A DNA stretch of 64,000 bases, from positions 25,347 to 89,346 of the forward strand of contig CALEFD010000019.1 of assembly GCA_937876995.1 (NCBI GenBank), written 5' to 3'. Shown piece after piece: positions 9,219 to 18,142 of this stretch. The stretch's first letter is position 1; each line of letters opens with the position of its first letter. Origin of the DNA: an uncultured Bacteroidales bacterium (GTDB lineage: Bacteria; Bacteroidota; Bacteroidia; Bacteroidales; Bacteroidaceae). The position numbers and the translations under genes are program-made. The notes under the pieces are model-generated. The model had not been told where the DNA came from. It saw only the letters and a program-made list of their open reading frames with translations, and made no database searches.

Positions 9219-10214
9219 TTACTCCATATCGACTGTAGATACCTGAACCTCTACCCAATCGTTAATGCTTGGAGCGAAGTTGATTTCGTCAAGTTTGAAG
9301 TTCAAGGTATAGATATACTTCTTACCCATCTGCCATTCGGTTGCAGCTGCATTATTTGCTGTAGCCGGGTTAAGCGCAATATTGAAAGTGTATTCTATAT
9401 CGTCTGTATTCTGCATTGAGACTGTAAATACAACATCGGCAGTTGCAGCTGTTTGCGGAATAAATAGCAGAGGCGCACCGTATGTTGCAGCAGGAGTACC
9501 TTGAGCTGTCTCAACAGCTGCTGCACTTGTTTGTGCATAATATGAATAATCTGATGTCTGGTCTGTATTCTTGCTCCAGCCTGCTATTGGAGTAGCCAAA
9601 GAATTATTCTGATTAAAATCTGCTGTTAAATCTACATTCTTAAAGGTGATTGAATTGATTTTAACTGTTGCATCTGCATAAGTGTCGTTGGTCTGATAGC
9701 GGAACTCTATCTGGCTGAGTGCATGGTTAAACACCATAGGAAGAGCAGCCTGCTCAGGTCCTACATTGTACGCATACATCAAATCAGTTTCTTGAGTATT
9801 TGGAGAGATAGCATAATCTGCTATTGTTGCACCAGTATTCCAGGTAAAAGCAGGAACGGTTGTTTCGGGATAAAAAGCATAGAAACCAACCTTACCCTGA
9901 TTTGGCCAATAGTAGTGGTTTGTGGCATTACGCCATTTGTCTTCATCTGCCAAATATGAAATCTCCACACCTTTCATAAAGTTTGGTGCAGCGTCTGCAG
10001 CCACATCAGAAAAATCGCCTTTCTGTGTATAGTAACCCCACACTTTGAACTTTAAATTTTCTGTGAATGTACCTCCGGTAATTATAGCTTTAGTATTCTT
10101 ACGTACCACTGCATTGAAACCTACTTCGTTAAGTTCCGGTGTATCAATCTCATTCTGTGTACAAGCTGTCAAGCCAAGTACTGCCAATATTGTAAAGAAT
10201 TTTAAAGTTTTCAT
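9219..10214 (-). CDS. Fimbrillin family lipoprotein (Mfa-like)
   Basis: At 331 residues this is the shortest fimbrillin here. It has lipobox GLTAC (Cys18), NEVGFNAVVRKN and TKA at 41-43. Family landmarks are HYYWPNQGKVGFYAFYPE, FNHALSQIEFRYQ and KKYIYTLNFKLDEINFAPS ending DWVE. It pairs best with the product of 11299-12312: both share FYAxYP, HALSQIEF, LNF.L.EI.F.P and the DLMYAY segment. The two are separated by a member of slightly different type, so duplication was followed by rearrangement, or the copies have diverged alternately (inference). It is a predicted surface fimbrial subunit. Confidence 0.93.
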   Translation of the reverse strand: MKTLKFFTILAVLGLTACTQNEIDTPELNEVGFNAVVRKNTKAIITGGTFTENLKFKVWGYYTQKGDFSDVAADAAPNFMKGVEISYLADEDKWRNATNHYYWPNQGKVGFYAFYPETTVPAFTWNTGATIADYAISPNTQETDLMYAYNVGPEQAALPMVFNHALSQIEFRYQTNDTYADATVKINSITFKNVDLTADFNQNNSLATPIAGWSKNTDQTSDYSYYAQTSAAAVETAQGTPAATYGAPLLFIPQTAATADVVFTVSMQNTDDIEYTFNIALNPATANNAAATEWQMGKKYIYTLNFKLDEINFAPSINDWVEVQVSTVDME

Positions 10215-10261
10215 ATTATTTTCTCCTTATTATATATTATATGGTTCTATTTTTTCTATTT

Positions 10262-11266
10262 TCAAATCTCAAAATCTATGTTATTTCCGGTTTCCCAGTT
10301 CTCTACTGTAGGATCAAAAGATATTTCGTTCAGACCAATTCTTATATTATAGGTGTAGATATATCCCATCTTCCACTCTTGTACTGTAGAGAAATATTTG
10401 GTATCGGTAGATGTACTGCCATTGTCAAATTCTATGGTATATACTATTTCTACTGCATCTATATCCAAGTTCTGTCCCCACTTGTATCCACTTGCATTTT
10501 GCGGAATAGGCAGAATTGGGGTTCCAACCTGGACAGATGTTGTTCCATCTATAACTAAAGATACAGGCGATGATACCACTACATAATCTGAAGCCTGAGA
10601 ATAGTTACTCCAGGAACCTGTTTCGCGTGTTCCATCGGTAGTCGCATAATCTGCCATTGTATTTAAGCCATGCAATACAAGTTTATCTATAGTGATTGCA
10701 CTTACATTGGTACCGGCTGTATAATTAAAGTTACTCTGCGCTCTGAACTTTATCTGCGATAACAGATGACGGAAAGTTACAGGAACAGGGGCAACAGAAT
10801 TCTTTTTTTCTGTAATTAAATCGGCAGCCATTAGGTCTATCTGCTTGTTTACATCTGTTGGAGCAACAAAATCTGTAAACGATACACCTTCTGTATATGA
10901 TGCCGATATAGTTCCATTAAATTCATACGGACTATAACAAGCAAAGGTTAAAGAGCCCTCTGATGGCCAGAAATATTTTTTTGCAATATTTCTCCAGGAA
11001 CCATCTGTTGCATCCTTTTCTATTTCCACATTATCCATATAGTTTGCTGCTGCCCAAGAACCATCTTCCAATTGGTGGAAAGCATACACTCCAAAGTGTT
11101 CTGCTTCATTATATGCAGAACCTATAATCCCAAAGACATTTGCTTTGGTGGAATTAAGAGCAACCGCCTTGAAACCTATCTCTTCTCTTTCAACGCTGTA
11201 CTCTTTTTCTGTGCAAGCCATAAAGGCTGGCACCAAGGTTAACAAAATGTAATAAAACCGTTTCAT
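10262..11266 (-). CDS. Fimbrillin family lipoprotein (Mfa-like)
   Basis: This product has 334 residues from the ATG at 11266 (MKRFYYILL). An upstream in-frame ATG at 11293 would add nine non-hydrophobic residues before the leader and is less likely. The lipobox is FMAC (Cys18), followed by EEIGFKAVALNS and TKA at 40-42. Family landmarks are KYFWPSEGSLTFACYSPY, FRHLLSQIKFRAQ and the C-terminal YIYTYNIRIGLNEISFDPT strand ending NWETG. The YNIRIGL strand is shared with the distal product at 3640-4746. It sits 32 nt after the upstream gene, co-directional and co-operonic, and is predicted to be a fimbrial subunit. Confidence 0.92.
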   Translation of the reverse strand: MKRFYYILLTLVPAFMACTEKEYSVEREEIGFKAVALNSTKANVFGIIGSAYNEAEHFGVYAFHQLEDGSWAAANYMDNVEIEKDATDGSWRNIAKKYFWPSEGSLTFACYSPYEFNGTISASYTEGVSFTDFVAPTDVNKQIDLMAADLITEKKNSVAPVPVTFRHLLSQIKFRAQSNFNYTAGTNVSAITIDKLVLHGLNTMADYATTDGTRETGSWSNYSQASDYVVVSSPVSLVIDGTTSVQVGTPILPIPQNASGYKWGQNLDIDAVEIVYTIEFDNGSTSTDTKYFSTVQEWKMGYIYTYNIRIGLNEISFDPTVENWETGNNIDFEI

Positions 11267-11298
11267 GTTATCTGTAAATATTATTTTTTCCATTTTCG

Positions 11299-12312
11299 TT
11301 AAGGAACTTGAATTCTATTCACGCTTATCTCTGTCCAATCTGTAACCTCTGGATTGAATGTAATTTCATTTAAATTGAAATTGAGAGTATAAACGTATTT
11401 AGTACTTAAATCCCAACTCTTTTGCAATGTTGATATATCTTTAACCAACTGACCGGTCATAACAGTTCCATCGGCTTGAATCATTCTATATGAAATACTG
11501 ATAGATGTTTTTGCGTTATCTGCCTTGCTCAGTTCTTGCGGCATCATTACCATTGCAGTTGAATAGGTACTTGCAGTAGCAGAAAGAGACTTCTTATCGT
11601 CTGAATACAATATGTTCTCTATCTGGCAGTCTGTATTATCAATCCAACTTCCCATGCTTGAAGGCTGAACATATTTGAATGTTGCCTGCAAATCAACATT
11701 TAAGAGTTGAATCTCATCTATATAGAATTCCACATCCGGATAGTTCTCTTCTAATTTAAGAGCGAACTCTATTTGCGATAAGGCATGCTTAAACTGAATA
11801 GGCAGCGCCGTTGAACGATTTGTACCTAATGTATAAGCATACATCAAATCTGTATATTTAGATGTTACGTCCAATTTATAATTTTCAACAACCAAACCGT
11901 TACCTTTAAATTCCGGTGCCTGTACTCCCGATAGCCCGGATGGATATATTGCATAAAAACCAATCACACCTGTTGTTGGCCAATAGTAATACTTATCCTT
12001 ATTACGCCATGCTTCAGGGCGTGAAGCATCATTTCCGGAAGTCCATTCTATTTTGAGGCCATCCATAAAGTTCGATGTTGAATTATCTGCAAATTCATTA
12101 AACGAACCATCATTGGAATAGAAACCCCAAATATCGAATGATTCTGTTTGTGGCAAAGCACCGGCAGACAATATTGCTTTTGTAGCATTACCGGTAACAG
12201 CATTGAACCCTATTTCCACAGTTTCCGGCATATAGGACTCATTTGTGGCACAAGATGCCAAAAGCCCCAATGCTATTGCTAAAACTGATAATTTCTTTCT
12301 CTTCACTTGCAT
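11299..12312 (-). CDS. Fimbrillin family lipoprotein (Mfa-like), first of ten
   Basis: This product has 337 residues from the ATG at 12312 (MQVKRKKL). The longer frame from 12357 would overlap the upstream gene and lacks a leader start. The lipobox is LLASC (Cys21), followed by VEIGFNAVTGNA and TKA at 44-46. Family landmarks are YYYWPTTGVIGFYAIYPS, FKHALSQIEFALK and the C-terminal YVYTLNFNLNEITFNPE strand ending DWTE. It is the promoter-proximal fimbrillin, 11 nt after the DUF5119-like gene. In characterised Bacteroidales fimbrial operons the major subunit is often promoter-proximal, so this is a reasonable but unproven candidate for the shaft subunit. Confidence 0.93.
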   Translation of the reverse strand: MQVKRKKLSVLAIALGLLASCATNESYMPETVEIGFNAVTGNATKAILSAGALPQTESFDIWGFYSNDGSFNEFADNSTSNFMDGLKIEWTSGNDASRPEAWRNKDKYYYWPTTGVIGFYAIYPSGLSGVQAPEFKGNGLVVENYKLDVTSKYTDLMYAYTLGTNRSTALPIQFKHALSQIEFALKLEENYPDVEFYIDEIQLLNVDLQATFKYVQPSSMGSWIDNTDCQIENILYSDDKKSLSATASTYSTAMVMMPQELSKADNAKTSISISYRMIQADGTVMTGQLVKDISTLQKSWDLSTKYVYTLNFNLNEITFNPEVTDWTEISVNRIQVP

Positions 12313-12323
12313 ATCTTCTGTAA

Positions 12324-13427
12324 TTATAAGTCTATATAATGATGTTCCTCTTCCCATTCTGAAACACCCGGTTGGAAACCACCGCCTCCACTACCTGCAG
12401 GTGGGTCGGGAACAACAATTTCATCCTCAATAATAATCTTATGTTCAGGATTATCCAAAAATTCATCTGTAATATCCTTATGCCACTCTACGGTCTGTCC
12501 CGACTGTGTAGTCAGAAATATAGTTAGCCATAGTTTTGTCTCTTTACCCGGCAATTTACCGAAAGTATTAAAGGTACTGTGTACCATATCATTATCGGCT
12601 GCATCACTGCCTGCATATAGCGGGAAATACAATGAGACATTATCGTCCGATTTTCCCTCCTCTTTAGGATATGCTATAAAATTAGAGCCTATCTGTCCTG
12701 TAAGCAGTGCGTTTGCAGACGCCATGTGCTTGATATTCTTAACACGCACACTTAAGTAATAGGTCTCAACAACTGTCTCTGCTTCTACTTCTACTACCTG
12801 TTCTTCCACATCGTTGTAGATTGTTACATTTTCACGAGCCACAAACAGATGGTCAGGTTCATAGACTATTTTTGTATTTTCCAGTCCGTCCATTGATTCA
12901 GCCCACTCCTTATCTTCGTTCGATATGGTATCGCCCTCTATATCATCGTCGTCAATAACGACCGTATCGCCTTCTGCTCTTGTGTGTGCTCTATGACGGG
13001 CAGATTTTGTCTCTATTTCTGCTTTGGACCTGCCTATTACACTAAGCGCCTTATTCTTAATCTGCTGAGAGATTTCGTTAGTATATGCCTCCATCTGATA
13101 CAACTGCATATCGTTACGTATCAGAGTAGATTCTGTATCAAAATTATACACTATCAGTTTGTAATCGCCCGGAGGAACACTTATATAACCACCTTCTGAC
13201 GGGATATAGTCTTCTGTAAAACGACGATTTGTATTAGGATCGTAGAATATAACACGCATTACTTCTACTTTAGGAGGTTCTTCTACATTTTGTATTTGCA
13301 AATTGATTTTCAAACGCAGCAACAAGTTCTTATTGAGATCGCTAAGCGGACGCAATTCACATGACGTCAACAGAATTAACGCCATCAAAATTGTAATATA
13401 CTTAGAATATCTCCTACTCATATCCAA
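12324..13427 (-). CDS. DUF5119 / Mfa2-like fimbria-associated lipoprotein
   Basis: This is a 367-residue lipoprotein with lipobox LLTSC (Cys23); an alternative start is Met3. The N-terminal region (about 30-125) carries the pattern of fimbrial anchor and assembly lipoproteins: paired strands LLLRLKINLQI, VEVMRVIFYDPNT, then PPGDYKLIVYNFDTEST. The middle (about 140-195) is strongly acidic and likely disordered. A second beta-rich domain follows, and the C-terminus has a Gly-rich stretch GSGGGGF near the end. It lies between the DUF3575 protein (5 nt upstream) and the fimbrillins. By analogy with Mfa2/FimB it may anchor or terminate the fimbriae. The DUF5119 assignment rests on recognising the N-terminal pattern and is moderately secure. 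Confidence 0.75.
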   Translation of the reverse strand: MDMSRRYSKYITILMALILLTSCELRPLSDLNKNLLLRLKINLQIQNVEEPPKVEVMRVIFYDPNTNRRFTEDYIPSEGGYISVPPGDYKLIVYNFDTESTLIRNDMQLYQMEAYTNEISQQIKNKALSVIGRSKAEIETKSARHRAHTRAEGDTVVIDDDDIEGDTISNEDKEWAESMDGLENTKIVYEPDHLFVARENVTIYNDVEEQVVEVEAETVVETYYLSVRVKNIKHMASANALLTGQIGSNFIAYPKEEGKSDDNVSLYFPLYAGSDAADNDMVHSTFNTFGKLPGKETKLWLTIFLTTQSGQTVEWHKDITDEFLDNPEHKIIIEDEIVVPDPPAGSGGGGFQPGVSEWEEEHHYIDL

Positions 13428-13432
13428 ATTAT

Positions 13433-14749
13433 TTATTTGCTTTTCAAATTCAAATTAATAGGTCTGACCAAAGAAAACTTAATATTGGTTGGACCAAAAT
13501 ATTTCACTCTACCGGCCTTATTGACATCTTTAATCAATCTGTCATAGTTCAAAGATGGATAATAGTGCTGATATGTAATATTTGCATAACCCACAGATGC
13601 CGCCATTTCAAAATTCCACTTTTTCTTCTTTCCTACAGGGAAGGAATATCCATAAGATGCACCTGCAGACCAAATTTTTCCTTGATAACACAAATCAAAA
13701 TAGTACTGGAAGTCATATAGGCCGGTATAACCGTATAGCCCAACAAAATGACCGCGCAACTTCTCGTTACGATTTTCAGGTTTTTTAAACCAATATCTTA
13801 CCTCCGGTCCCATAACCCACAATTCATAACACTGTTTGTATCCGTTATGATACCAAGGGAAGATGTCTTCAAAATGCACTGACAGATGTTTACCAATAGG
13901 AATTTCTAACGTAACATTTGGAGCCATCACTGCGTCAAACAGCAAATTAGTTTTAAGAGCAGCTATAGTTACAGGCTCTTTTTCAACCGGCAATCTATCC
14001 ATTACAGGATAGTCAATCTCTTTTAATCTATCCGGCAGTGGTTTTACTGTTAGACCTTGAGTATAAAAATTCGTTGGAAGATTATGTTTCTTATATTTGA
14101 TTTGCACGCCGGCACCTCTCAATACAGGGTAGTATGTACGATACAAATATCTGTAAACTGCACCCACTGATGAATCGTAGCCCAATCTGTTCTCCATTCT
14201 CCACTTTTTGGTTTCTATACTGATTTCTTCTTCGGGGAAGATAACAGAGAGTACTTTCTCTTTGGTTTTTTCAGAAAGCAATGTATCGTCTTCTACGTAT
14301 ATAGACAAATCATCCCACGCTTCTATAACGCTATGCACCAATATTTTTTCCTGCAACATTGGCCAATTTCTGCGCATATATTCGCTAATAACCTCAGTTC
14401 TATGCTCTGTAAGCCATTTGTTACGCAAATACACACCTTCAGGTGAAGATTGTACTACTATCTCAATTTCCAGGATATTTTCTGTTCCTACTGATTCAAT
14501 TGCCTTGTGCAATCTGTCCAAAGATATTGAGTTATCTCTATAATCTTCATACAGTTTCTCATCGTTCAGGCGGAACAAAACATCAGTTTCAAATGTTTCG
14601 TAAAGATCTATGTAGATGGAGTCAACAAAGAGAGTATCACTTGATGAAGCAGATGTATTAACATCAGCAGGCGCAACCATTGCCTGTACAGGCAGCATAA
14701 AGCAGGCCAGTACCGAAAACAATATACATTCCAACGCTCGTTTCATCAT
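13433..14749 (-). CDS. OmpA-like / DUF3575 outer-membrane protein, first gene of fimbrial operon
   Basis: This is a 438-residue exported protein with a signal peptide ending near VQA (residue 23). Residues about 55-130 resemble an OmpA-type domain (VLFRLN..., then SSPEGVYLRNKWLTEHR, close to the S-P-E-G...N..L...R signature). Residues about 262-438 match DUF3575: ALKTNLLFDAVMAPN, FPWYHNG, WVMGPEVRYWF, GHFVGLYGYTG, and alternating aromatic strands that suggest an eight-strand barrel. Such proteins head many Bacteroidales fimbrial clusters and are thought to sit in the outer membrane. The start is MM at 14749/14746. A -7 box lies 66 nt upstream (14815-14822). Everything down to base 1 follows it with gaps of 68 nt or less. 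Confidence 0.88.
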   Translation of the reverse strand: MMKRALECILFSVLACFMLPVQAMVAPADVNTSASSSDTLFVDSIYIDLYETFETDVLFRLNDEKLYEDYRDNSISLDRLHKAIESVGTENILEIEIVVQSSPEGVYLRNKWLTEHRTEVISEYMRRNWPMLQEKILVHSVIEAWDDLSIYVEDDTLLSEKTKEKVLSVIFPEEEISIETKKWRMENRLGYDSSVGAVYRYLYRTYYPVLRGAGVQIKYKKHNLPTNFYTQGLTVKPLPDRLKEIDYPVMDRLPVEKEPVTIAALKTNLLFDAVMAPNVTLEIPIGKHLSVHFEDIFPWYHNGYKQCYELWVMGPEVRYWFKKPENRNEKLRGHFVGLYGYTGLYDFQYYFDLCYQGKIWSAGASYGYSFPVGKKKKWNFEMAASVGYANITYQHYYPSLNYDRLIKDVNKAGRVKYFGPTNIKFSLVRPINLNLKSK

Positions 14750-14814
14750 ATTTGTAGTTCTTGCCTTGTTCGCTTTTATATAACACGCACGCTCTCACGC
14801 GCGTACATAGTTCG

Positions 14815-14843
14815 CAAATATATGAAGAAAATCTTGTTCACAA
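14815..14843 (-). promoter_or_regulatory. Putative promoter of the fimbrial operon
   Basis: On the minus strand TATATTTG (14822-14815) fits the Bacteroidetes -7 consensus TAnnTTTG, with a GTTG about 18 nt upstream as a weak -33 element. It would give a leader of about 55-60 nt. The leader includes a GC-rich stretch (14784-14803) with near-complementary ACGC/GCGT arms that stands out in this AT-rich gap. The rest of 14750-15041 holds the divergent promoter for the flippase and no gene. Confidence 0.5.
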
Positions 14844-15000
14844 CGTGCTTAACGTCAATTTTTGGAGTTACAAATTCAATTTTTTTTCTAAGAGAACAAA
14901 CTGCCAAAACCAAAATGTAAGCTATTATTACTATAAAATTTCAGAAAGCATTCGTGTGTTTTTTTTCAAATTAGCGCATCGCACTCTGTTGAATCAACAA

Positions 15001-15016
15001 TAATTTTGTAAGTTTG
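15001..15016 (+). promoter_or_regulatory. Putative promoter -7 boxes for flippase gene
   Basis: Two adjacent perfect TAnnTTTG matches, TAATTTTG (15001-15008) and TAAGTTTG (15009-15016), lie 26-41 nt before the start at 15042. A GTTG at 14988-14991 is a plausible weak -33 for the second box. Confidence 0.5.
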
Positions 15017-15041
15017 CAGAACCAATATAGAGATAGGAATT

Positions 15042-16532
15042 ATGGCAAATAAAATGGCCGCTTTGGCTAAAGACACAGCAATATACGGCGTAAGCAGCAT
15101 AGTGGGCAGATTTATTAATTATCTGCTTACTCCGCTATACACTAGGGCACTGACAGAACAGGCTGAATATGGAAATATCACCTCTATATATGCCTGGACA
15201 GCATTCCTTTTGGTATTTCTTACATTTGGAATGGAAACCACAATGTTCCGTTTTGCCAACAAAGAGGGCGAACATCCGGAAAAAGTATTCTCAACTTCTC
15301 TAATTTTTGTTGGAGGATTGTCATTTATCTTTGCTTTGCTTTGCTGGTTATTTACAGAGCCCATATCTGCAGCAATAGGTTTTGAAAACCACCCTGAGTA
15401 CATTAGAATAATGTCTATAGTAGTAGCTCTTGACTCATTTCAATCTATTATCTTCTCATATTTAAGGCTTCAAAAACGTCCTATCAAGTTTGCAAGCATA
15501 AAATTAATCATCATCATATTGAACATATTATTAAACCTGTTCATACTTAGATATGTACCTATTTTTTACCAAAACTCAATTATTTTCAAAAATTGGTTCA
15601 ATCCGTCAGATTTGGTACTCTACGTATGCATAATAAACCTGATATGTTCAGCAGCATCGCTACCGGCATTCATACCGGAATTAAAAAACTTAAAGTTTGG
15701 ATTTAACAAAAAACTATTCAAACAGATGTTCGCATATTCTGTTCCTATTCTCATTTTGGGAATAGCCGGAATATTAAATCAGGTAGCCGATAAAATGCTC
15801 TATCCGCATTTGGTACCGGGTGAAATAGGCAAAGCTCAATTAGGAGAATATGGAGCTGCCGTAAAGATTGCAATGATAATGTCTATGCTTATTCAGGCAT
15901 TCCGATACGCATACGAACCTATTGTTTTTGGCGCCTCAAAAGAGAGTACAACCAATAAGAACAAATTGTATGCGGATTCTATGAAATACTTCATAATATT
16001 TGCACTTTTGGCTTTCCTGGCAGTAGTATTCTATCTGGATATTCTGATACTGATTTTAGGCCCGGAATACAGATCGGGCGCCAGAGTTATTCCTATAGTT
16101 ATGATTGCAGAAATCTTTATGGGAATATACTTTAACCTGTCATTTTGGTATAAACTGATAGACAAAACCTGGTGGGGCGGAGTATTCTCATTTATAGGCT
16201 GTGCAGTACTTTTGGCAATCAACATAATCTTTGTCCCCAAATATGGTTATATAGCTTGTGCCTGGGGTGGATTTGCGGGCTACGGAGTCTGTATGCTTCT
16301 TTCATATTTTGTAGGACAACACTATGCCCCTGTAAAATACCCCATAAAAGATATTGCCATATACATAGTTCTGGCAGCTGTTCTATGGGGAGTTTCCACC
16401 ATCTTCAAAGAGCAGGGCATTGTACTCAAGATGTGTATAAAAACCCTGTTGCTATTGGTTTTTGCAGCATACATAATCAAAAAAGATCTGCCACTTAAAT
16501 CTATCCCCTTCATAAGGAATTTTATAAGATAG
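15042..16532 (+). CDS. Oligosaccharide flippase family membrane protein (Wzx/RfbX-like)
   Basis: This 496-residue protein is hydrophobic throughout, with about 14 predicted membrane segments. The N-terminus, from DTAIYGVSSIVGRF through LLTPLYTRAL, is typical of polysaccharide transporters of the MOP superfamily, which flip undecaprenyl-linked glycans across the inner membrane. The central VLFIYLAPEF-type motif appears here as LILILGPEYRSGARVIPIV. A C-terminal helical bundle is present. It stands alone behind its own promoter, upstream of the SIS/PfkB genes and away from an obvious glycosyltransferase cluster, so its substrate cannot be assigned. It could serve O-antigen-like or capsule precursors. 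Confidence 0.9.
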   Translation: MANKMAALAKDTAIYGVSSIVGRFINYLLTPLYTRALTEQAEYGNITSIYAWTAFLLVFLTFGMETTMFRFANKEGEHPEKVFSTSLIFVGGLSFIFALLCWLFTEPISAAIGFENHPEYIRIMSIVVALDSFQSIIFSYLRLQKRPIKFASIKLIIIILNILLNLFILRYVPIFYQNSIIFKNWFNPSDLVLYVCIINLICSAASLPAFIPELKNLKFGFNKKLFKQMFAYSVPILILGIAGILNQVADKMLYPHLVPGEIGKAQLGEYGAAVKIAMIMSMLIQAFRYAYEPIVFGASKESTTNKNKLYADSMKYFIIFALLAFLAVVFYLDILILILGPEYRSGARVIPIVMIAEIFMGIYFNLSFWYKLIDKTWWGGVFSFIGCAVLLAINIIFVPKYGYIACAWGGFAGYGVCMLLSYFVGQHYAPVKYPIKDIAIYIVLAAVLWGVSTIFKEQGIVLKMCIKTLLLLVFAAYIIKKDLPLKSIPFIRNFIR

Positions 16533-16578
16533 TAGGTTTCTTTATATGCCTTTAAGGCACTATATTAAATATATTTAG

Positions 16579-16586
16579 TATTTTTG
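16579..16586 (+). promoter_or_regulatory. Putative -7 box for SIS gene
   Basis: TATTTTTG fits TAnnTTTG, 23 nt before the ATG at 16609. A small palindrome, TGCCTTTAAGGCA, lies just upstream at about 16547-16559. It has no T-tract, so I do not call it a terminator. Confidence 0.45.
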
Positions 16587-16608
16587 CCCACCACATAGTA
16601 TTGGTTTT

Positions 16609-17208
16609 ATGAAAGATTCTATAAAAGAGCTGATAGAGCACGAAGCGAAAGCGATACTAAACATACCTATTGACGACGAATACGAAAACGCTGTCAATCT
16701 GATAGTTGACCACGTACATAAACTGAATGGTAAACTTATAACCAGCGGCATGGGAAAGGCCGGGCAGATAGCTATGAATATGGCAACAACATTCTGTTCT
16801 ACAGGCACTCCTGCGGTATTCTTACATCCCAGTGAAGCTCAGCATGGCGATTTAGGTATTGTTCAGAAAAATGACATCTTTTTACTCATATCAAATTCCG
16901 GAAAGACCAGAGAGATTCTGGAATTGGTAGAATTGAGCAAACAACTTGACCCTTCGCTTAAATTCATAGTTATAACAAGTAAAAAGAATTGCCAGCTGGC
17001 TAAATTGGCAAATGTAGTTCTTACAACAGGAGCTCCGGAAGAGGTGTGTGCATTAGGACTTGCTCCTACTACCAGTACCACCGTGATGAACGTAATAGGC
17101 GATATTCTTGTAGTGGAAACAATGAAAAAGATTGGTTTTACTATAGAACAGTATAACAAAAGACACCACGGAGGCTATTTAGGTCAACGTTCAAAAAAAC
17201 TTTTATGA
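16609..17208 (+). CDS. SIS-domain sugar-phosphate isomerase-like protein (KpsF/GutQ-type, no CBS domains)
   Basis: This 199-residue protein is a single SIS domain. KLITSGMGKAGQIAMNMA, FLHPSEAQHGDLG and ISNSGKTREILE are the sugar-phosphate binding signatures of arabinose-5-phosphate isomerases (KdsD/KpsF/GutQ). APTTSTTVMNVIGD is also typical of that family. It lacks the C-terminal pair of CBS domains of E. coli KdsD, so it is the short form known from some Bacteroidetes and pathogens. It may convert ribulose 5-phosphate to arabinose 5-phosphate for Kdo synthesis, but other aldose/ketose phosphates are possible. The stop overlaps the PfkB start by 4 nt (ATGA), implying coupled translation with the sugar kinase. 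Confidence 0.85.
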   Translation: MKDSIKELIEHEAKAILNIPIDDEYENAVNLIVDHVHKLNGKLITSGMGKAGQIAMNMATTFCSTGTPAVFLHPSEAQHGDLGIVQKNDIFLLISNSGKTREILELVELSKQLDPSLKFIVITSKKNCQLAKLANVVLTTGAPEEVCALGLAPTTSTTVMNVIGDILVVETMKKIGFTIEQYNKRHHGGYLGQRSKKLL

Positions 17209-18128
17209 GACGAGTTTTCGGAATAGGAGAAACCATATACGACATTATCTTTAAAGATGGGAAACCTATAGCAGGTGTACCCGGCGGTTCTGTATTCAAC
17301 GGTCTTATGACATTAGGCAAATTGGGTGTAAAATGCACTCAGATTAGCGAAGTAGGCAGCGACCAGGTAGGTTTAATCATTAAAGAGACAATGGAAAAGA
17401 ACGGAGTTGACACCCGTTATCTGTCTTGCTACGAAGGTAAAAAAACCGCCATTTCATTGGCATTTTTAGACCAAAACAGTAATGCCAATTATAGCTTCTA
17501 CAAAGACTATCCTAACATACGTTTGGAATTTGAACTACCACAAATGGATAGCGAAGATATAGTATTGTTTGGTTCTTACTACGCACTTAATCCTGCACTG
17601 CGCAAACAGGTGGGTGGTTTCTTAAAACACGCCAAAGAGAGCGGCGCACTACTCTACTACGATTTGAATTTCCGCGCAAATCATAAAGACGAAGTAGAAT
17701 CACTATATAACACCTTCTACGAAAACTTCTGTTTGGCAGATATTGTACGTGGCAGCGATGAAGATTTCAACATCCTATATGGTGAAACCGATATCAGAAA
17801 GATTTATGACAGTCATATTAAAGGACGTTGCAATATTCTGATAATGACTCACGGAGCAGACGGAGTAGAGATTATAGACAGAGGCAACTATTACAAAATT
17901 CCGTCAACAAAAATAGACAACGTAGTAAGCACTATAGGAGCAGGCGATAATTTCAACGCCGGCATAGCATATAGTTTGATAGCTGAATCCATATATCACA
18001 CAAATTTGGACAGGATAGATGAAACTATGTGGAAAAGAGTCATCACATACGGTATAACTTTTGCCACAAAAGCTTGTCAGACTACCAACAACTATATAGA
18101 CATAGATGTAAACGAGATTTTTCAATAA
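17205..18128 (+). CDS. PfkB-family carbohydrate kinase
   Basis: This is a 307-residue ribokinase-like kinase. The N-terminal GGSVFNGLMTLGKLG is the first PfkB signature (sugar side). The C-terminal STIGAGDNFNAG (residues 242-253) is the second, with GAGD forming the anion hole and the catalytic Asp. The start overlaps the SIS isomerase stop by 4 nt, and an LTA-synthase-like gene follows 14 nt later, so the three likely form an operon. The substrate cannot be read from sequence. Pairing with an isomerase suggests the kinase supplies or removes the same phosphosugar (inference). The family also includes fructokinase, adenosine kinase and ADP-heptose kinases. Confidence 0.88.
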   Translation: MRRVFGIGETIYDIIFKDGKPIAGVPGGSVFNGLMTLGKLGVKCTQISEVGSDQVGLIIKETMEKNGVDTRYLSCYEGKKTAISLAFLDQNSNANYSFYKDYPNIRLEFELPQMDSEDIVLFGSYYALNPALRKQVGGFLKHAKESGALLYYDLNFRANHKDEVESLYNTFYENFCLADIVRGSDEDFNILYGETDIRKIYDSHIKGRCNILIMTHGADGVEIIDRGNYYKIPSTKIDNVVSTIGAGDNFNAGIAYSLIAESIYHTNLDRIDETMWKRVITYGITFATKACQTTNNYIDIDVNEIFQ

Positions 18129-18142
18129 CATAAATATCCAAG

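Noticed and set aside
16547..16559. Palindrome TGCCTTTAAGGCA as a terminator of the flippase gene
   Set aside because: The stem is short with almost no loop and no T-tract follows.
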